Positions 38,818 through 47,959 are shown, numbered from the stretch's first letter. The stretch: 63,338 nucleotides of DNA from Actinoallomurus sp045806665 (GCA_045806665.1 JBJMIW010000372.1:1-63338), one strand, 5' to 3'. Numbers and translations: made by a program. Notes: generated by a model from the letters alone, not told the origin.

Positions 38818-39444
38818 ATGTCGGTGGCAGAACTCGTACGTGAAAGGGGAGCGCCGGTGCACGACCCCGGCATCGCCTGGACTCCTCCGACGTGGGACGA
38901 GATCGTGCGGGAGCACTCCGCGCGCGTCTACCGACTGGCCTTCCGGCTCACCGGCAACCCCCACGACGCCGAGGACCTCACCCAGGAGGTCTTCGTCCGG
39001 GTCTTCCGCTCCCTGGCCAACTACCAGCCCGGCACGTTCGAGGGCTGGCTGCACCGGATCACCACGAACCTCTTCCTCGACCAGGCGCGGCGGCGCCAGC
39101 GCATCCGGTTCGAGGGGCTGGCCGATGACGCCGCCGAGCGCCTGCACGGACCGGAGCCCACGCCCGCCCAGGCCTACGACGACAAGAAGCTCGACGCCGA
39201 CGTCCAGGCGGCGCTCGACGCGCTGGCGCCCGACTATCGCGCCGCCGTCGTGCTGTGTGACATCGAGGGCCTGTCGTACGAGGAGATCGCCGCGACGCTC
39301 GGCGTGAAGATCGGCACCGTCCGCAGCCGGATCCACCGCGGCCGCGCGCAGCTGCGCGCCGCGCTCGAGCACCGCGGCCCGCGCCGCGCCATCGCCTCGT
39401 CCGGCCCCCTCGGTCTGGAGCCGCCGGCCGAGGAGGCCTCATGA
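38818..39444 (+). CDS. sigE: ECF RNA polymerase sigma factor SigE
   Basis: A 208-residue sigma factor from ATG 38818 after GGAAGGAAG. Region 2 is at residues about 28-95 (LAFRLTGNPHDAEDLTQEVF, then GWLHRITTNLFLD). Region 4 is at about 135-185 (LAPDYRAAVVLCDIEGLSYE, TVRSRIHRGRAQLR). The gene order O-methyltransferase, sigE, rseA, htrA, tatB matches mycobacteria, where SigE answers envelope stress. A GGAAC/CGTT promoter upstream implies autoregulation. Confidence 0.95.
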   Translation: MSVAELVRERGAPVHDPGIAWTPPTWDEIVREHSARVYRLAFRLTGNPHDAEDLTQEVFVRVFRSLANYQPGTFEGWLHRITTNLFLDQARRRQRIRFEGLADDAAERLHGPEPTPAQAYDDKKLDADVQAALDALAPDYRAAVVLCDIEGLSYEEIAATLGVKIGTVRSRIHRGRAQLRAALEHRGPRRAIASSGPLGLEPPAEEAS

Positions 39445-39499
39445 GCGAGCGAAGCGTAAGCACAGCGGCTCTGGTCACTCCTCCGACGAAGGAGGGCGC

Positions 39500-40063
39500 G
39501 TGAGCGGCCACCTGGGAGAGCGGCTGACCGCGCTGGTCGACGGGGAGCTCGGGCACCACGAGCGCGAGAAGGCCCATCGCCACCTCGCCGCCTGCGCGGA
39601 GTGCCGCGCGGAGGCGGAGGCCCTGCGCGGCCTCAAGAAGCGCCTGCGGGCGCTGAACGACACGATGCCCTCCGAGGCCCTCCTGCGCCGTCTGGAGGCC
39701 ATGGCCGAGCCGGGAGACCCCCTCCCGCCGCCCGTCCCCCGGCTGCCCGGCCAGGCCCGGCCCCCGGCCATCGCCCGGCCCGGCGACGTCCGCCCCGCCC
39801 GGGCTCGGCCGTCCGACAACCGTCCCCGTCGCGCGGCCGCCGGACGGCGTCGCATGCCGCGCGGCCGGTACCTCGTCGCCGGTGCGGCGGCGCTGGCGGT
39901 GCTCGGCGTCGGCTCGGCGGCCTTCGCCGCGGGCGCCGACCCGGGCTCGCTGCCCCGCGTCGCGCCGTCCGTCGAACAGTTCGCCGTCGAGCACGCCCTG
40001 ACCTCCGGAGACGTTCCGCTCACCGACCCCCGGCCCGAGGTCACGGCCGGCGATCACCCGTGA
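39500..40063 (+). CDS. rseA: Anti-sigma factor RseA-like, zinc finger
   Basis: A 187-residue protein from GTG 39500 after AAGGAGGGCG. The zinc motif HRHLAACAECRAE (H-x3-C-x2-C) is near residue 30, within the sigma-binding helical domain. A Pro/Arg-rich linker leads to a membrane helix (YLVAGAAALAVLGVGSAAFA) near residue 130 and a short extracytoplasmic end. It should hold SigE inactive until released by proteolysis or redox change. Its stop overlaps the start of the RseB-like gene. Confidence 0.92.
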   Translation: MSGHLGERLTALVDGELGHHEREKAHRHLAACAECRAEAEALRGLKKRLRALNDTMPSEALLRRLEAMAEPGDPLPPPVPRLPGQARPPAIARPGDVRPARARPSDNRPRRAAAGRRRMPRGRYLVAGAAALAVLGVGSAAFAAGADPGSLPRVAPSVEQFAVEHALTSGDVPLTDPRPEVTAGDHP

Positions 40064-41133
40064 GGCACCGGGCCGCGCACAACGCGTGGCTGGTGGGGGG
40101 CATCGCCACCGCGCTGCTGCTGCTGTGGTTCGTGAGCACCGGGGACACCGCGAGCGGCGCACGGCTGCGCTCCGATCCGGAGGCCCTGCGGCTCCTGCGC
40201 GGCGCCGAGGGTGCCGCGCGCGACACCTCGTACGAGGGCGTGCAGTACATCACCTCCTGGAGCCGCAGCGGCCTGTCGACGACGTCGCTCGTCAGCGTCG
40301 CCCACGCGCCCGGGCAGGGCACCCGGATGCGGGTACAGAGCACCACCGCCGAGCAGGGCGGGCCGATGTTCGAGGCCGACGACTCCGAGCAGGCGCGAGG
40401 TGGCCTCACCGGCTACACCCCGAGGATGCTCGACCTTCTCGCGCGAAACTACGCCGTCGTCCGCGCCGGCGAGGGGCAGGTCTGCGGGCGCCCCACCGCC
40501 ATCATCGAGGCCCGCCGCGCCGACGGCACCGCCGCCGGCCGGTTCCACATCGACCGGGCCACCGGCCTCATGCTCCGCCGCGAGCTGCTCGACCAGCAGG
40601 GCCGCGAGGTCAACCTCACGTTCTTCACCGAGATGCGGCCGTCGCCGCCGAAGACGACCTACATGCTGATGTCCGCGCCGCAGACGGTCGAGGCGCCCTG
40701 GGCGCACGAACTCGCCGGAGCAGACCTGGGCGCCCTGCGCTACAGCGGCTGGCCGGTGCAGTCCGCCCTGCCGGGCAATCTCAGCCTGTACGACGCGCGC
40801 CAGCAGGACGGCGACGGCCCGGTGGTGCATCTCAGCTACTCCGACGGGCTCTCGGTCGTCTCGGTGTTCGTCCAGCGCGGCATCCTGGATCCCAGCAGCG
40901 TGCAGCACTGGCACAAGACGATGCGCGGCGGCCGCACCGTGTACCTCCGCGACACCGTCCAGCAGCGCGCCGTGTGGGCCAGCCGCGGCTACGTCTACAC
41001 GATCGTGGCGGACGCGCCGCCTCCGGTGGTGGACAGCGCCGTGGCGGCACTGCCGCACGGTGACACGGGTTTCTGGGGACGCCTGGGCCGCGGGCTGGGC
41101 CGGCTGACCTCATGGGCCAACCCGTTTGACTGA
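40060..41133 (+). CDS. RseB/MucB-like sigma-E regulatory protein
   Basis: A 357-residue protein from GTG 40060 in a GTGA overlap with rseA. One N-terminal helix (AWLVGGIATALLLLWFVS) exports or anchors it. The first domain (YEGVQYITSWSRSGLSTTSL, VRAGEGQVCGRPTAIIEARR, FHIDRATGLMLRRELLDQQG) resembles the LolA-like fold of RseB, and the second has VVHLSYSDGLSVVSVFVQRG. RseB proteins protect the anti-sigma factor from cleavage and sense lipids outside the membrane. Overlap with rseA supports that role. Confidence 0.85.
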   Translation: MRHRAAHNAWLVGGIATALLLLWFVSTGDTASGARLRSDPEALRLLRGAEGAARDTSYEGVQYITSWSRSGLSTTSLVSVAHAPGQGTRMRVQSTTAEQGGPMFEADDSEQARGGLTGYTPRMLDLLARNYAVVRAGEGQVCGRPTAIIEARRADGTAAGRFHIDRATGLMLRRELLDQQGREVNLTFFTEMRPSPPKTTYMLMSAPQTVEAPWAHELAGADLGALRYSGWPVQSALPGNLSLYDARQQDGDGPVVHLSYSDGLSVVSVFVQRGILDPSSVQHWHKTMRGGRTVYLRDTVQQRAVWASRGYVYTIVADAPPPVVDSAVAALPHGDTGFWGRLGRGLGRLTSWANPFD

Positions 41134-41303
41134 TCAGTGAAGATCGCGTTGTCTAGGGCGTTCAGGTGGATATGGCCACGGGTCGGGTAACGCCGTGACA
41201 CGAGTGGTTTGGTGTTCAGGGTCGCTTATGCTCGCCACATGCCCTGCCCGGCACTGTGGAGCGCTGAAACGAAGTCCATGCGCGGGACGCAAGGAGCTTG
41301 TTG

Positions 41304-42860
41304 ATGACGGATGACAGCCGCGCGCCCGGGGGGCCGACGTCGGATGACGGGCGTGTGCGCGGGCCGCACGCCGGAGACCAGGACGCCGCCCCGAGCCTGA
41401 CGGACAAGCTGCTGGTCTCCGGCCCGCCCCAGTACGAAGGCATGGCGCCGCCGGACCCGAGAGCGGCCTCGCCGTACGGCGGAGGGTCCCCGGCCGCGGA
41501 CCACTACGGGTCGATGGGCGTGCCCGGCCAGGGCGTCCCGATGGGCCCGTCCGGACAGCCTGGACCAGGACACCCTGGTCAGGGCGGCCCGGTCGGTCAG
41601 CCAGGTGAGCCCCGGCCGATCTTCGCGCCGCACCAGCAGCCACACCCGTCCCCGACCCCGTACGCCTGGGGAACGCCCGCGGGCGGAGGCCCCGGCGGCA
41701 CGGGCCCCAACTGGGCGCCCCTGCCCTCCTCCCGGCCGAACGACCGGTCCGGGCCGGTCATGGGGGTCTTCGTCGCCGTCGCGGTGATGGTCGCGCTCAT
41801 CGCCGGCGCCCTGGGCGCGGGCATCGGCGTGGTCGCCACCCGGAACAGCGGCCCCAGGTCGGTGGACCTGGGCGGCGGCGCGACGTCCACCGGCGCCAAG
41901 AACCGCGATCCGGGCTCGGTCGCCGGGATCGCCCGCCGCCTCGTGCCCAGCGTCGTAATGATCAAGGTGACGAACGGCACCGAGGGCGGCGCGGGCACCG
42001 GCTTCATCGTCAACGGTGGCTACATCGTCACCAACAACCACGTGGTCGCCCCCGCCGCCCAGGGCGGCACGATGCAGGTGGTCTTCAACGATTCCAGGAC
42101 CACGTCCGCGACGATCGTCGGCCGCGACCCCAACTCCGACATCGCGGTGATCAAGCCCGCCGCCCTGGAGAACCGCCCGGCGCTCGTCCTCGGCGACTCC
42201 GACGGGCTCGCCGTCGGCGACCCGGTCATCGCGATCGGCTCGCCGCTCGGCCTGGCGGGCACGGTCACGACCGGCATCGTCAGCGCGCTGAACCGGCCGG
42301 TCACCACGAGTGGTGAGGGCGGGGAGTCCGCCTACATCAGCGCCGTGCAGACCGACGCGGCGATCAACCCGGGCAACTCCGGCGGCCCGCTGGTCGACTC
42401 GCAGGGCCGCGTGATCGGGGTGAACTCCGCGATCGCCACCCTGGGCGGCCAGGCCCTCGGCGGCAACGGGCAGCAGAGCGGCAGCATCGGCCTGGGGTTC
42501 GCGATCCCGAGCAACCAGGTCAAGCGGGTCGCCGAGCAGCTGATCAAGGGCGGCAAGGTCGTCCACCCGATCATCGGCGCCTGCATGGACATGTCCTACC
42601 AGGGCAGCGGCGCGCGGATCGCGACGAGCGGTTCGACCACGCAGTGCAAGGGCGGCTCGATCACCCCGGGCGGCCCGGCGGAGAAGGCCGGGCTGAAGCC
42701 GGGTGACGTCATCACGTCCTTCGGCGGCAAGCCGATCGGCGGCGCCGACGAGCTGATCGTCGCCATCCGCAGCAAGTCGCCCGGCGACACGGTGCAGATC
42801 GCCTACACCCGTGCCGGACAGAGCAGGACCGTGCCCCTGACGCTGGCGGCCGGAAACTGA
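41304..42860 (+). CDS. htrA: Membrane-anchored HtrA/DegP serine protease
   Basis: A 518-residue protein; ATG 41304 follows AAGGAG at seven bases. A disordered Gly/Pro-rich cytoplasmic part of about 150 residues precedes one membrane helix (GVFVAVAVMVALIAGALGAG). The trypsin-like domain shows the triad: His in IVTNNHVVAP, Asp in RDPNSDIAVIKP and Ser in AINPGNSGGPLVDSQ. A C-terminal PDZ domain begins at about residue 420 (SITPGGPAEKAGLKPGDVIT). It degrades or refolds proteins outside the membrane and belongs to the SigE stress locus. A TATGCT hexamer near 41228 may be its -10. Confidence 0.95.
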   Translation: MTDDSRAPGGPTSDDGRVRGPHAGDQDAAPSLTDKLLVSGPPQYEGMAPPDPRAASPYGGGSPAADHYGSMGVPGQGVPMGPSGQPGPGHPGQGGPVGQPGEPRPIFAPHQQPHPSPTPYAWGTPAGGGPGGTGPNWAPLPSSRPNDRSGPVMGVFVAVAVMVALIAGALGAGIGVVATRNSGPRSVDLGGGATSTGAKNRDPGSVAGIARRLVPSVVMIKVTNGTEGGAGTGFIVNGGYIVTNNHVVAPAAQGGTMQVVFNDSRTTSATIVGRDPNSDIAVIKPAALENRPALVLGDSDGLAVGDPVIAIGSPLGLAGTVTTGIVSALNRPVTTSGEGGESAYISAVQTDAAINPGNSGGPLVDSQGRVIGVNSAIATLGGQALGGNGQQSGSIGLGFAIPSNQVKRVAEQLIKGGKVVHPIIGACMDMSYQGSGARIATSGSTTQCKGGSITPGGPAEKAGLKPGDVITSFGGKPIGGADELIVAIRSKSPGDTVQIAYTRAGQSRTVPLTLAAGN

Positions 42861-42874
42861 CCCGGCTTCCGGGT
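42860..42874. terminator. Small hairpin right after htrA
   Basis: ACCCGG-CTT-CCGGGT begins on the last base of the htrA stop codon. The six-pair stem is short, so it may only weaken read-through into tatB. Confidence 0.4.
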
Positions 42875-42954
42875 GGGGAGACCGCGGATCCCGGCGCGGT
42901 TAAGCTGGGATCAGCGGCTCCCCGCACGAGTCGCGGCCACCATGTGGAGGACGG

Positions 42955-43281
42955 GTGTTCGACGTAGGGTTCGGTGAGGCCGCGGTCCTCGTGGTGCTGG
43001 CCATCGTCATCTTCGGGCCGGACCAGCTCCCGAAGGTCGCGGCCCAGGCGGGTCGCGCCCTGCGGCAGTTGCGCACGATGGCCAACAGCGCCAAGCAGGA
43101 CCTCCGGGACGGGCTGGGCCCGGACTTCGCCGACTTCGACGTCGCCGATCTCAACCCCCGGCGGTTCGTGACCAAGCACCTGCTGGACGACCTCGACGAC
43201 CTCGACGTACGGGAGCCGGAGCGGGACGAGCCGCTCCTGCCGTACGGCGAGCGCCCGCCGTACGACCCCGAGGCCACCTGA
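42955..43281 (+). CDS. tatB: Sec-independent translocase subunit TatB
   Basis: A 108-residue protein from GTG 42955 after TGGAGG. The short N-terminal membrane helix with the conserved VGFGEAAVLVVLAIVIFGPD and LPKVAAQAG (FGP hinge) is typical of TatA/TatB. The long amphipathic helix (RALRQLRTMANSAKQDLRD) and the length and position after htrA support TatB over TatA. It receives twin-arginine precursors with TatC. The amidase at 11032 is a likely Tat substrate in this window. Confidence 0.92.
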   Translation: MFDVGFGEAAVLVVLAIVIFGPDQLPKVAAQAGRALRQLRTMANSAKQDLRDGLGPDFADFDVADLNPRRFVTKHLLDDLDDLDVREPERDEPLLPYGERPPYDPEAT

Positions 43282-43291
43282 GCCTGAGTGG

Positions 43292-44158
43292 TCACCGGGT
43301 CGTTCCGGGCGCCCGGAACACCCGGACCCAGTCCACCTCCATGGTCACCCGCTGCGGCGTGCTCACCAGGCGGCGGAAGCCGTCCGCCGTCTCGTTCCGC
43401 AGGTTCAGGTGCATGTCCGCGCGCTGCGGCACGTACGGCCCCTGGTAGTTCCACACGGCCTTCCCGTCCACCCAGAACGTCAGCCGGGAGGGCAGCCAGT
43501 CCACGGCCACGGTGTGCCACCGGGTGAAGTCCACGTGGGCGATCTTCATCAGCTGCCGGTCGTCCGGGCCGTGGTGGATGAAGAGCCCGCCCGTACGCCG
43601 CGTCCCGTCGATGATCTCGGCGAAGTCGATCTCGGCGTATTCGGGCGCCCCGAGGTGGGTCGGCCACAGGAAGGCGGTCGCCGAGTACCCGCTGCCACGG
43701 TCGGCCCGCAGGCGCGCCTCCCAGCGGCCGTACGTCTGGGCGACGCGGGACACGACGCCCGCGGACTGGTCCTTCCCGCCGTAGAGCCCGCCGACGAGCC
43801 GCAGGCGCCCGCCCCTGACGTGAATTCCGGCGGGCGAGCCCGGATGGGACACGGCGTTGGGCGCGTCGTACATTTGCCACTTGTGCGGGTCCAGCCGGTC
43901 GCCGCCGAAGTCGTCGTACAGCACGGGACGGCCCCACCGGCCGTACGCGCGGGTCGGACCGTCACCGCGCGGCGGCGTCGTCCGGAACCCGTCGGACGAG
44001 ACCGGCGTCGGCGTGGCGGAGGCCGTCCCGTCGCGGGCCGCGGGGCTGGACGGCAGGGCCGTGGGCGGTGCGGCGGTGTGCGTGCGCCCGCCGGACGAGC
44101 ATCCGGCGACCGCGGCCGCTAAGAGCAGGACGGCCGTACGGGCGTGACGATGTGCCAT
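43292..44158 (-). CDS. Lipoprotein glycoside hydrolase family 16
   Basis: A 288-residue protein from ATG 44158. A lipobox (LLLAAAVAGCSSGG) implies acylation and surface anchoring. A Thr/Pro/Ser linker leads to a jelly-roll GH16 domain with LYDDFGGDRLDPHKWQMYD near residue 80 and the catalytic motif YAEIDFAEII (ExDxxE) near 165. The C-terminus is MEVDWVRVFRAPG, also a family hallmark. Enzymes of this group cleave beta-1,3 or mixed-linkage glucans, agarose or related polymers. It is convergent with tatB. Confidence 0.9.
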   Translation of the reverse strand: MAHRHARTAVLLLAAAVAGCSSGGRTHTAAPPTALPSSPAARDGTASATPTPVSSDGFRTTPPRGDGPTRAYGRWGRPVLYDDFGGDRLDPHKWQMYDAPNAVSHPGSPAGIHVRGGRLRLVGGLYGGKDQSAGVVSRVAQTYGRWEARLRADRGSGYSATAFLWPTHLGAPEYAEIDFAEIIDGTRRTGGLFIHHGPDDRQLMKIAHVDFTRWHTVAVDWLPSRLTFWVDGKAVWNYQGPYVPQRADMHLNLRNETADGFRRLVSTPQRVTMEVDWVRVFRAPGTTR

Positions 44159-44216
44159 GACGACACGAAATCACGCCCGGACGGCCGGTCGAGCGATGAC
44201 GCGGACTAAGAATCGG

Positions 44217-45353
44217 TCAGGCGCGGTTCGGGCTCAGCCCAAGCTGACGGCCGCGCAGGCTCTTCGCCCGGCCCGAGAGCCTGTCGGCGATGGCCCTGAG
44301 CTCCTTGGCCGCCGGGGCGTCCGGGTCCTCCAGCACGATGGGCGTGCCGGCGTCGCCGCCCTCGCGCAGGCGGACGTCGATCGGGACCTGGCCGAGCAGC
44401 GGCACGGACGCGCCGAGCGTCCGGGTCAGCGCGTCGGCCACCCTCTGCCCGCCGCCGGAGCCGAACACGTCGACCGGCTCGCCGCAGTGCGGGCAGGGCA
44501 GGTACGACATGTTCTCGATCACACCGGCGACCGTCTGGTGGGTCTGCGCGGAGATCGCCCCCGCCCGCTCGGCGACCTCGGCGGCGGCCTGCTGCGGCGT
44601 GGTCACGACGAGGATCTCCGCCGAGGGCAGCAGCTGGGCCACCGAGATGGCGATGTCACCGGTGCCGGGCGGCAGGTCCATGAGCAGGACGTCGAGGTCG
44701 CCCCAGTAGACGTCGGCGAGGAACTGCTGCAGCGCGCGGTGCAGCATCGGGCCGCGCCAGACGACCGGCGCGTTCCCCTCGGTGAACATGCCGATCGAGA
44801 TGACCTTCACGCCGTGGGAGTTCGGCGGCATGATCATCTGCTCGACCTGGGTCGGCCGGCCGGTCACTCCGAGCATGCGGGGGACGGAGTGCCCGTAGAT
44901 GTCGGCGTCGACGACGCCGACCTTCCGGCCCTGGGCGGCCATCGCCGCCGCGAGGTTGACCGTCACGGAGGACTTGCCGACGCCGCCCTTGCCGCTCGCC
45001 ACGGCGTAGACGCGGGTCAGGGAGTTGGGCTTGGCGAAGGGGATCTCCTTCGGAGCCTGCCCGCCGCGCAGTTTCGTCTGAAGGTCGGCGCGTTGCTGCT
45101 CGCTCATCACGTCGAGGTCGACCCGTACGCCGGTGACGCCGGGGACCTTGGAGACGGCGGCGGTGACGTCGCGGGTGATCGTGTCACGGAGCGGGCAGCC
45201 GGCGACCGTGAGGTACACGCCGACCGTCACGTTGCCGTCGGCGGCCACGTCGACGCCCTTGATCATGTCGAGCTCGGTGATGGGTCGGCGGATCTCCGGG
45301 TCGTTCACCGTCGCGAGCGCCGCGGTCACCTGCTCGATCGTGAGGGAGGCCAT
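44217..45353 (-). CDS. mrp: Mrp/ApbC/NBP35 family iron-sulfur carrier ATPase
   Basis: A 378-residue protein from ATG 45353. An N-terminal MIP18-like domain (ALATVNDPEIRRPITELDMI) is followed by the P-loop VASGKGGVGKSSVTVNLAAA near residue 117 with the deviant Walker A, DADIYGHSVPRMLG near 148, LLMDLPPGTGDI near 222, and the CxxC in MSYLPCPHCGEPVD near 290 that binds a bridging cluster. It assembles and transfers Fe-S clusters in the cytoplasm. A TAACAT hexamer six bases upstream of the ATG suggests a leaderless transcript. Confidence 0.95.
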   Translation of the reverse strand: MASLTIEQVTAALATVNDPEIRRPITELDMIKGVDVAADGNVTVGVYLTVAGCPLRDTITRDVTAAVSKVPGVTGVRVDLDVMSEQQRADLQTKLRGGQAPKEIPFAKPNSLTRVYAVASGKGGVGKSSVTVNLAAAMAAQGRKVGVVDADIYGHSVPRMLGVTGRPTQVEQMIMPPNSHGVKVISIGMFTEGNAPVVWRGPMLHRALQQFLADVYWGDLDVLLMDLPPGTGDIAISVAQLLPSAEILVVTTPQQAAAEVAERAGAISAQTHQTVAGVIENMSYLPCPHCGEPVDVFGSGGGQRVADALTRTLGASVPLLGQVPIDVRLREGGDAGTPIVLEDPDAPAAKELRAIADRLSGRAKSLRGRQLGLSPNRA

Positions 45354-45372
45354 ACGTCCATGTTATTGGCGG

Positions 45373-45942
45373 TCAACCACGGGACGAACCCAGCTCGCCG
45401 GGACCGGAGGATCGGTGATCGCGCCAGTCCGGCTCGGAGCGGCGCCATTCCAGATCCTTGAGCACGTGCTGCAACTCGTCGCGGATCCAGTCACGGGTGG
45501 CGACCTCGTTCATCGCCATGCGCAGGCTGGCGATCTCCCGGGTGAGGTACTCGGTGTCGGAGACGCTCCGCTCGTTGCGGGCACGGTCCTGCTCGTACTG
45601 CACGCGGTCGCGGTCGTCCTGCCGGTTCTGGGCCAGCAGGATCAGCGGCGCGGCGTACGACGCCTGCAGCGACAGGATCAGGGTCAGGAAGATGAACGGG
45701 TACGGATCCCACCGCAGCCAGTGCGGGGCCAGCACGTTCCAGGCGAGCCAGACGGTGATGAACGCCGTCATGTAGACGAGGAACCGCGCCGTGCCGAGGA
45801 ATCGCGCGATCCGCTCGGAGAACTGGCCGAACGCCTCCGGGTCGTAGTACAGCCGTGGCGAGATCGTGCGGCGGTGCTCCCGGGGCTGATCGAGCCGCCC
45901 GAACCGCCGTTCCTCCCGCGTCCTGCCGAGGGCAGTGCTCAT
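45373..45942 (-). CDS. DUF1003 membrane protein
   Basis: A 189-residue protein; ATG 45942 overlaps the stop of the upstream CBS-domain gene (ATGA). Two membrane helices (FLVYMTAFITVWLAWNVLAP and PFIFLTLILSLQASYAAPLI) with LLAQNRQDDRDR after them define DUF1003. A charged coiled part follows (TEYLTREIASLRMAMNEVAT). Coupling with the MgtE-N/CBS protein suggests a shared role in divalent-cation handling or sensing. No biochemical function is known. Confidence 0.9.
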   Translation of the reverse strand: MSTALGRTREERRFGRLDQPREHRRTISPRLYYDPEAFGQFSERIARFLGTARFLVYMTAFITVWLAWNVLAPHWLRWDPYPFIFLTLILSLQASYAAPLILLAQNRQDDRDRVQYEQDRARNERSVSDTEYLTREIASLRMAMNEVATRDWIRDELQHVLKDLEWRRSEPDWRDHRSSGPGELGSSRG

Positions 45943-47312
45943 CGTCCGCCCACCGCCCCTCGCTCGTCACGGCCGGTCCCGCGCTCCGTCTCGGCGCCGC
46001 GCAGGGCCTCCTCCTCTTCGTCCGTGTCGTCCGCGGGGGAGTCCATGACGCTCTCCCGCCAGTCGTCGGGCAGCAGATGGTCGAGGACGTCGTCGACCGT
46101 CACCGTGCCGAGCAGGCGGCCGTCCTCGTCCACGATCGGGACCGAGACGAGGTTGTAGGTCGCGAGATAGCTCGCCACCGCCTCCAGCGACCGGGTGGGC
46201 CGGAGCGGGTCGAGTTCGGTGTCGCAGATGGCGCTCACGAGGCTCGCCGGCGGCTCCCGCAGCAGCCGCTGGAAGTGCACCGTGCCGAGGTAGCGGCCGG
46301 TGGGCGTCGCCGTCGGCGGCCGGCACACGTACACCTGGGCGGCCAGCGCCGGGTTCAGGTCGGGGTTGCGGATCAGGGCGAGGGCCTCGGCGACCGTGGC
46401 GTCGGGGGAGACGATCACCGGCTCGGTCGTCATCATGCCGCCCGCGCTGTTGTCGGCGTAGGTGAGCAGGCGGCGTACGGGCGCGGCCTCCTCGGGCTGC
46501 ATCAGGGCGAGCAGCTGTTCACGCTGCTCCGTCGGCAGTTCGCCCAGCAGGTCGGCGGCGTCGTCCGGGCCCATCTCCTCGAGTACGTCGGCGGCCCGGT
46601 CGACGTCCAGTTCACCGAGGATCTCGATCTGGTCGTCCTCGGGGAGTTCCTCCAGCACGTCGGCGAGACGACGGTCGTCGAGCGCCCGGGCGACCTCCGC
46701 GCGACGCTTGGCCGACAGCTCGTGCACGACGTTCGCCAGGTCGGGCGCGCGCATCTGCTCGAACGCCGCGATGAGATTCGCCGCGCCCTGCTTCTCCTCC
46801 ACCATGGTGAGGCCGCTGATGGCGTCCCAGTCGACGACGAGCGTCTCGCCACGGCGTCGCCGCAGGCTCAGCCGCCCGGCGGAGCCGCGCCCGTTCGGGG
46901 AGCCGAGACGCCGCACGGCCACCTTGGTGATCAGCCAGTCGCGCGTCCGGGTCTGCTCCATGCCGAGATCCAGGACGATCGCCTTGTCGGCGGTGCCCTT
47001 GACCTCGACCGTCCGGTCGAGGATCTCGCCCAGCGCGAGGGTCTCGGACTCGCGTTTCTCGAACCGGCGCATGTTGATCCGCCCATCGAAGATGACCGCT
47101 CCGGCGTCGATGTTGGTCACCCGGGTGATCGGCAGGAAGACGAGGCGATGCGGCGGGACCTCCACCACCAGGCCCAGCACCCGCGGCGGGCGCGGTGGCG
47201 GGCGCAGCGCGAGGACGACGTCGCGCACCCGGCCGATCTGGTCTCCGGCGGGGTCGAACACGGCGATCCCCGCCAAGCGCGCGACGAACACCCGCGACGG
47301 CGTTCCGGTCAT
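45939..47312 (-). CDS. PRC-barrel / MgtE N-domain / CBS protein without channel
   Basis: A 457-residue soluble protein from ATG 47312; the longer frame upstream is unlikely. An N-terminal beta-barrel-like part (VARLAGIAVFDPAGDQIGRV) may be PRC-like, repeated near residue 110. The MgtE intracellular N-domain follows at about 190-290 (HELSAKRRAEVARALDDRRL, then repeated LEELPEDD, LEEMGPDD), then two CBS domains (MMTTEPVIVSPDATVAEALA; YNLVSVPIVDEDGRLLGTVT). The MgtE membrane channel is absent. It resembles Rv1232c. I infer a Mg2+- or nucleotide-sensing regulator acting with the coupled DUF1003 membrane protein. Confidence 0.88.
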   Translation of the reverse strand: MTGTPSRVFVARLAGIAVFDPAGDQIGRVRDVVLALRPPPRPPRVLGLVVEVPPHRLVFLPITRVTNIDAGAVIFDGRINMRRFEKRESETLALGEILDRTVEVKGTADKAIVLDLGMEQTRTRDWLITKVAVRRLGSPNGRGSAGRLSLRRRRGETLVVDWDAISGLTMVEEKQGAANLIAAFEQMRAPDLANVVHELSAKRRAEVARALDDRRLADVLEELPEDDQIEILGELDVDRAADVLEEMGPDDAADLLGELPTEQREQLLALMQPEEAAPVRRLLTYADNSAGGMMTTEPVIVSPDATVAEALALIRNPDLNPALAAQVYVCRPPTATPTGRYLGTVHFQRLLREPPASLVSAICDTELDPLRPTRSLEAVASYLATYNLVSVPIVDEDGRLLGTVTVDDVLDHLLPDDWRESVMDSPADDTDEEEEALRGAETERGTGRDERGAVGGR

Positions 47313-47423
47313 AGCTCGAAGGCTATCGATACGCGTCCTGTTTCCAGGTAAAGGGCGATCTATTCCCCGGGAGCCGGGAGATGACACGGGTCCGTACGGT
47401 GCCGGCGGCGCGGCCGGCCCGCG

Positions 47424-47936
47424 CTACCGGTCGGGGCGGCGGCGCCGCCCGCCAACCATGAACGGCGGCTTGCCGACGGAGGTCGCGGGGCTGGGCACCG
47501 GCCGTACGGCGGCGTAGTCGGCGGGCATCTCCCCGGGCGCCTCGGTGACCTCGCCGGTCGGCGTCAGCCGCATGACGAACGCCTCCTGGGCCCAGCGCCG
47601 GGTCTGCTGCTCGCCGTCGCGGGCGTTCAGGCGCTCCTTGGCCAGCAGCGGGACCACCGTCGCCCACTCCTCCGAGTCCGGCTTGACCTCGCTCACCGCG
47701 GCGACCCAGGAGACGATGCGGCCGCCCTTGTCCTTGCTGCGGACGGTCACGGTGACGCGCTCGGCCTCCGGCAGGCCCGGCAGCGGCTGCTCGGAGGGGC
47801 CCGTCACGACGTACGCCGCTCCCTCGTGCCAGAGGTGCCAGGCGGCGCGCGGCTGGGCGAGGCCGGGCAGGGCCAGCCAGATCAGCCCCGACCGCCTGGT
47901 GGCCTCTTCGACGAGCGCGGTGGTGAGATCGCTCAT
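47424..47936 (-). CDS. Conserved actinobacterial protein of unknown function
   Basis: A 170-residue protein from ATG 47936. It has no membrane segment. A beta-rich start (SGLIWLALPGLAQPRAAWHL, GAAYVVTGPSEQPLPGLPEA) followed by VTVTVRSKDKGGRIVSWVAA resembles flavin-binding split-barrel proteins of the pyridoxamine oxidase type, but no ligand motif confirms that. Later residues (EWATVVPLLAKERLNARDGE) are helical. It is divergent from the CitE-like gene with 36 bases between, and tandem with the CBS-domain gene. Confidence 0.75.
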   Translation of the reverse strand: MSDLTTALVEEATRRSGLIWLALPGLAQPRAAWHLWHEGAAYVVTGPSEQPLPGLPEAERVTVTVRSKDKGGRIVSWVAAVSEVKPDSEEWATVVPLLAKERLNARDGEQQTRRWAQEAFVMRLTPTGEVTEAPGEMPADYAAVRPVPSPATSVGKPPFMVGGRRRRPDR

Positions 47937-47959
47937 ACGCCGCAGCATCTCACGAGGAC

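Noticed and set aside
39446..39500. Short hairpin covering the ribosome-binding site of rseA
   Set aside because: CTCCT/AGGAG pairing exists, but the stem is only five pairs with a mismatch; not convincing as a switch.
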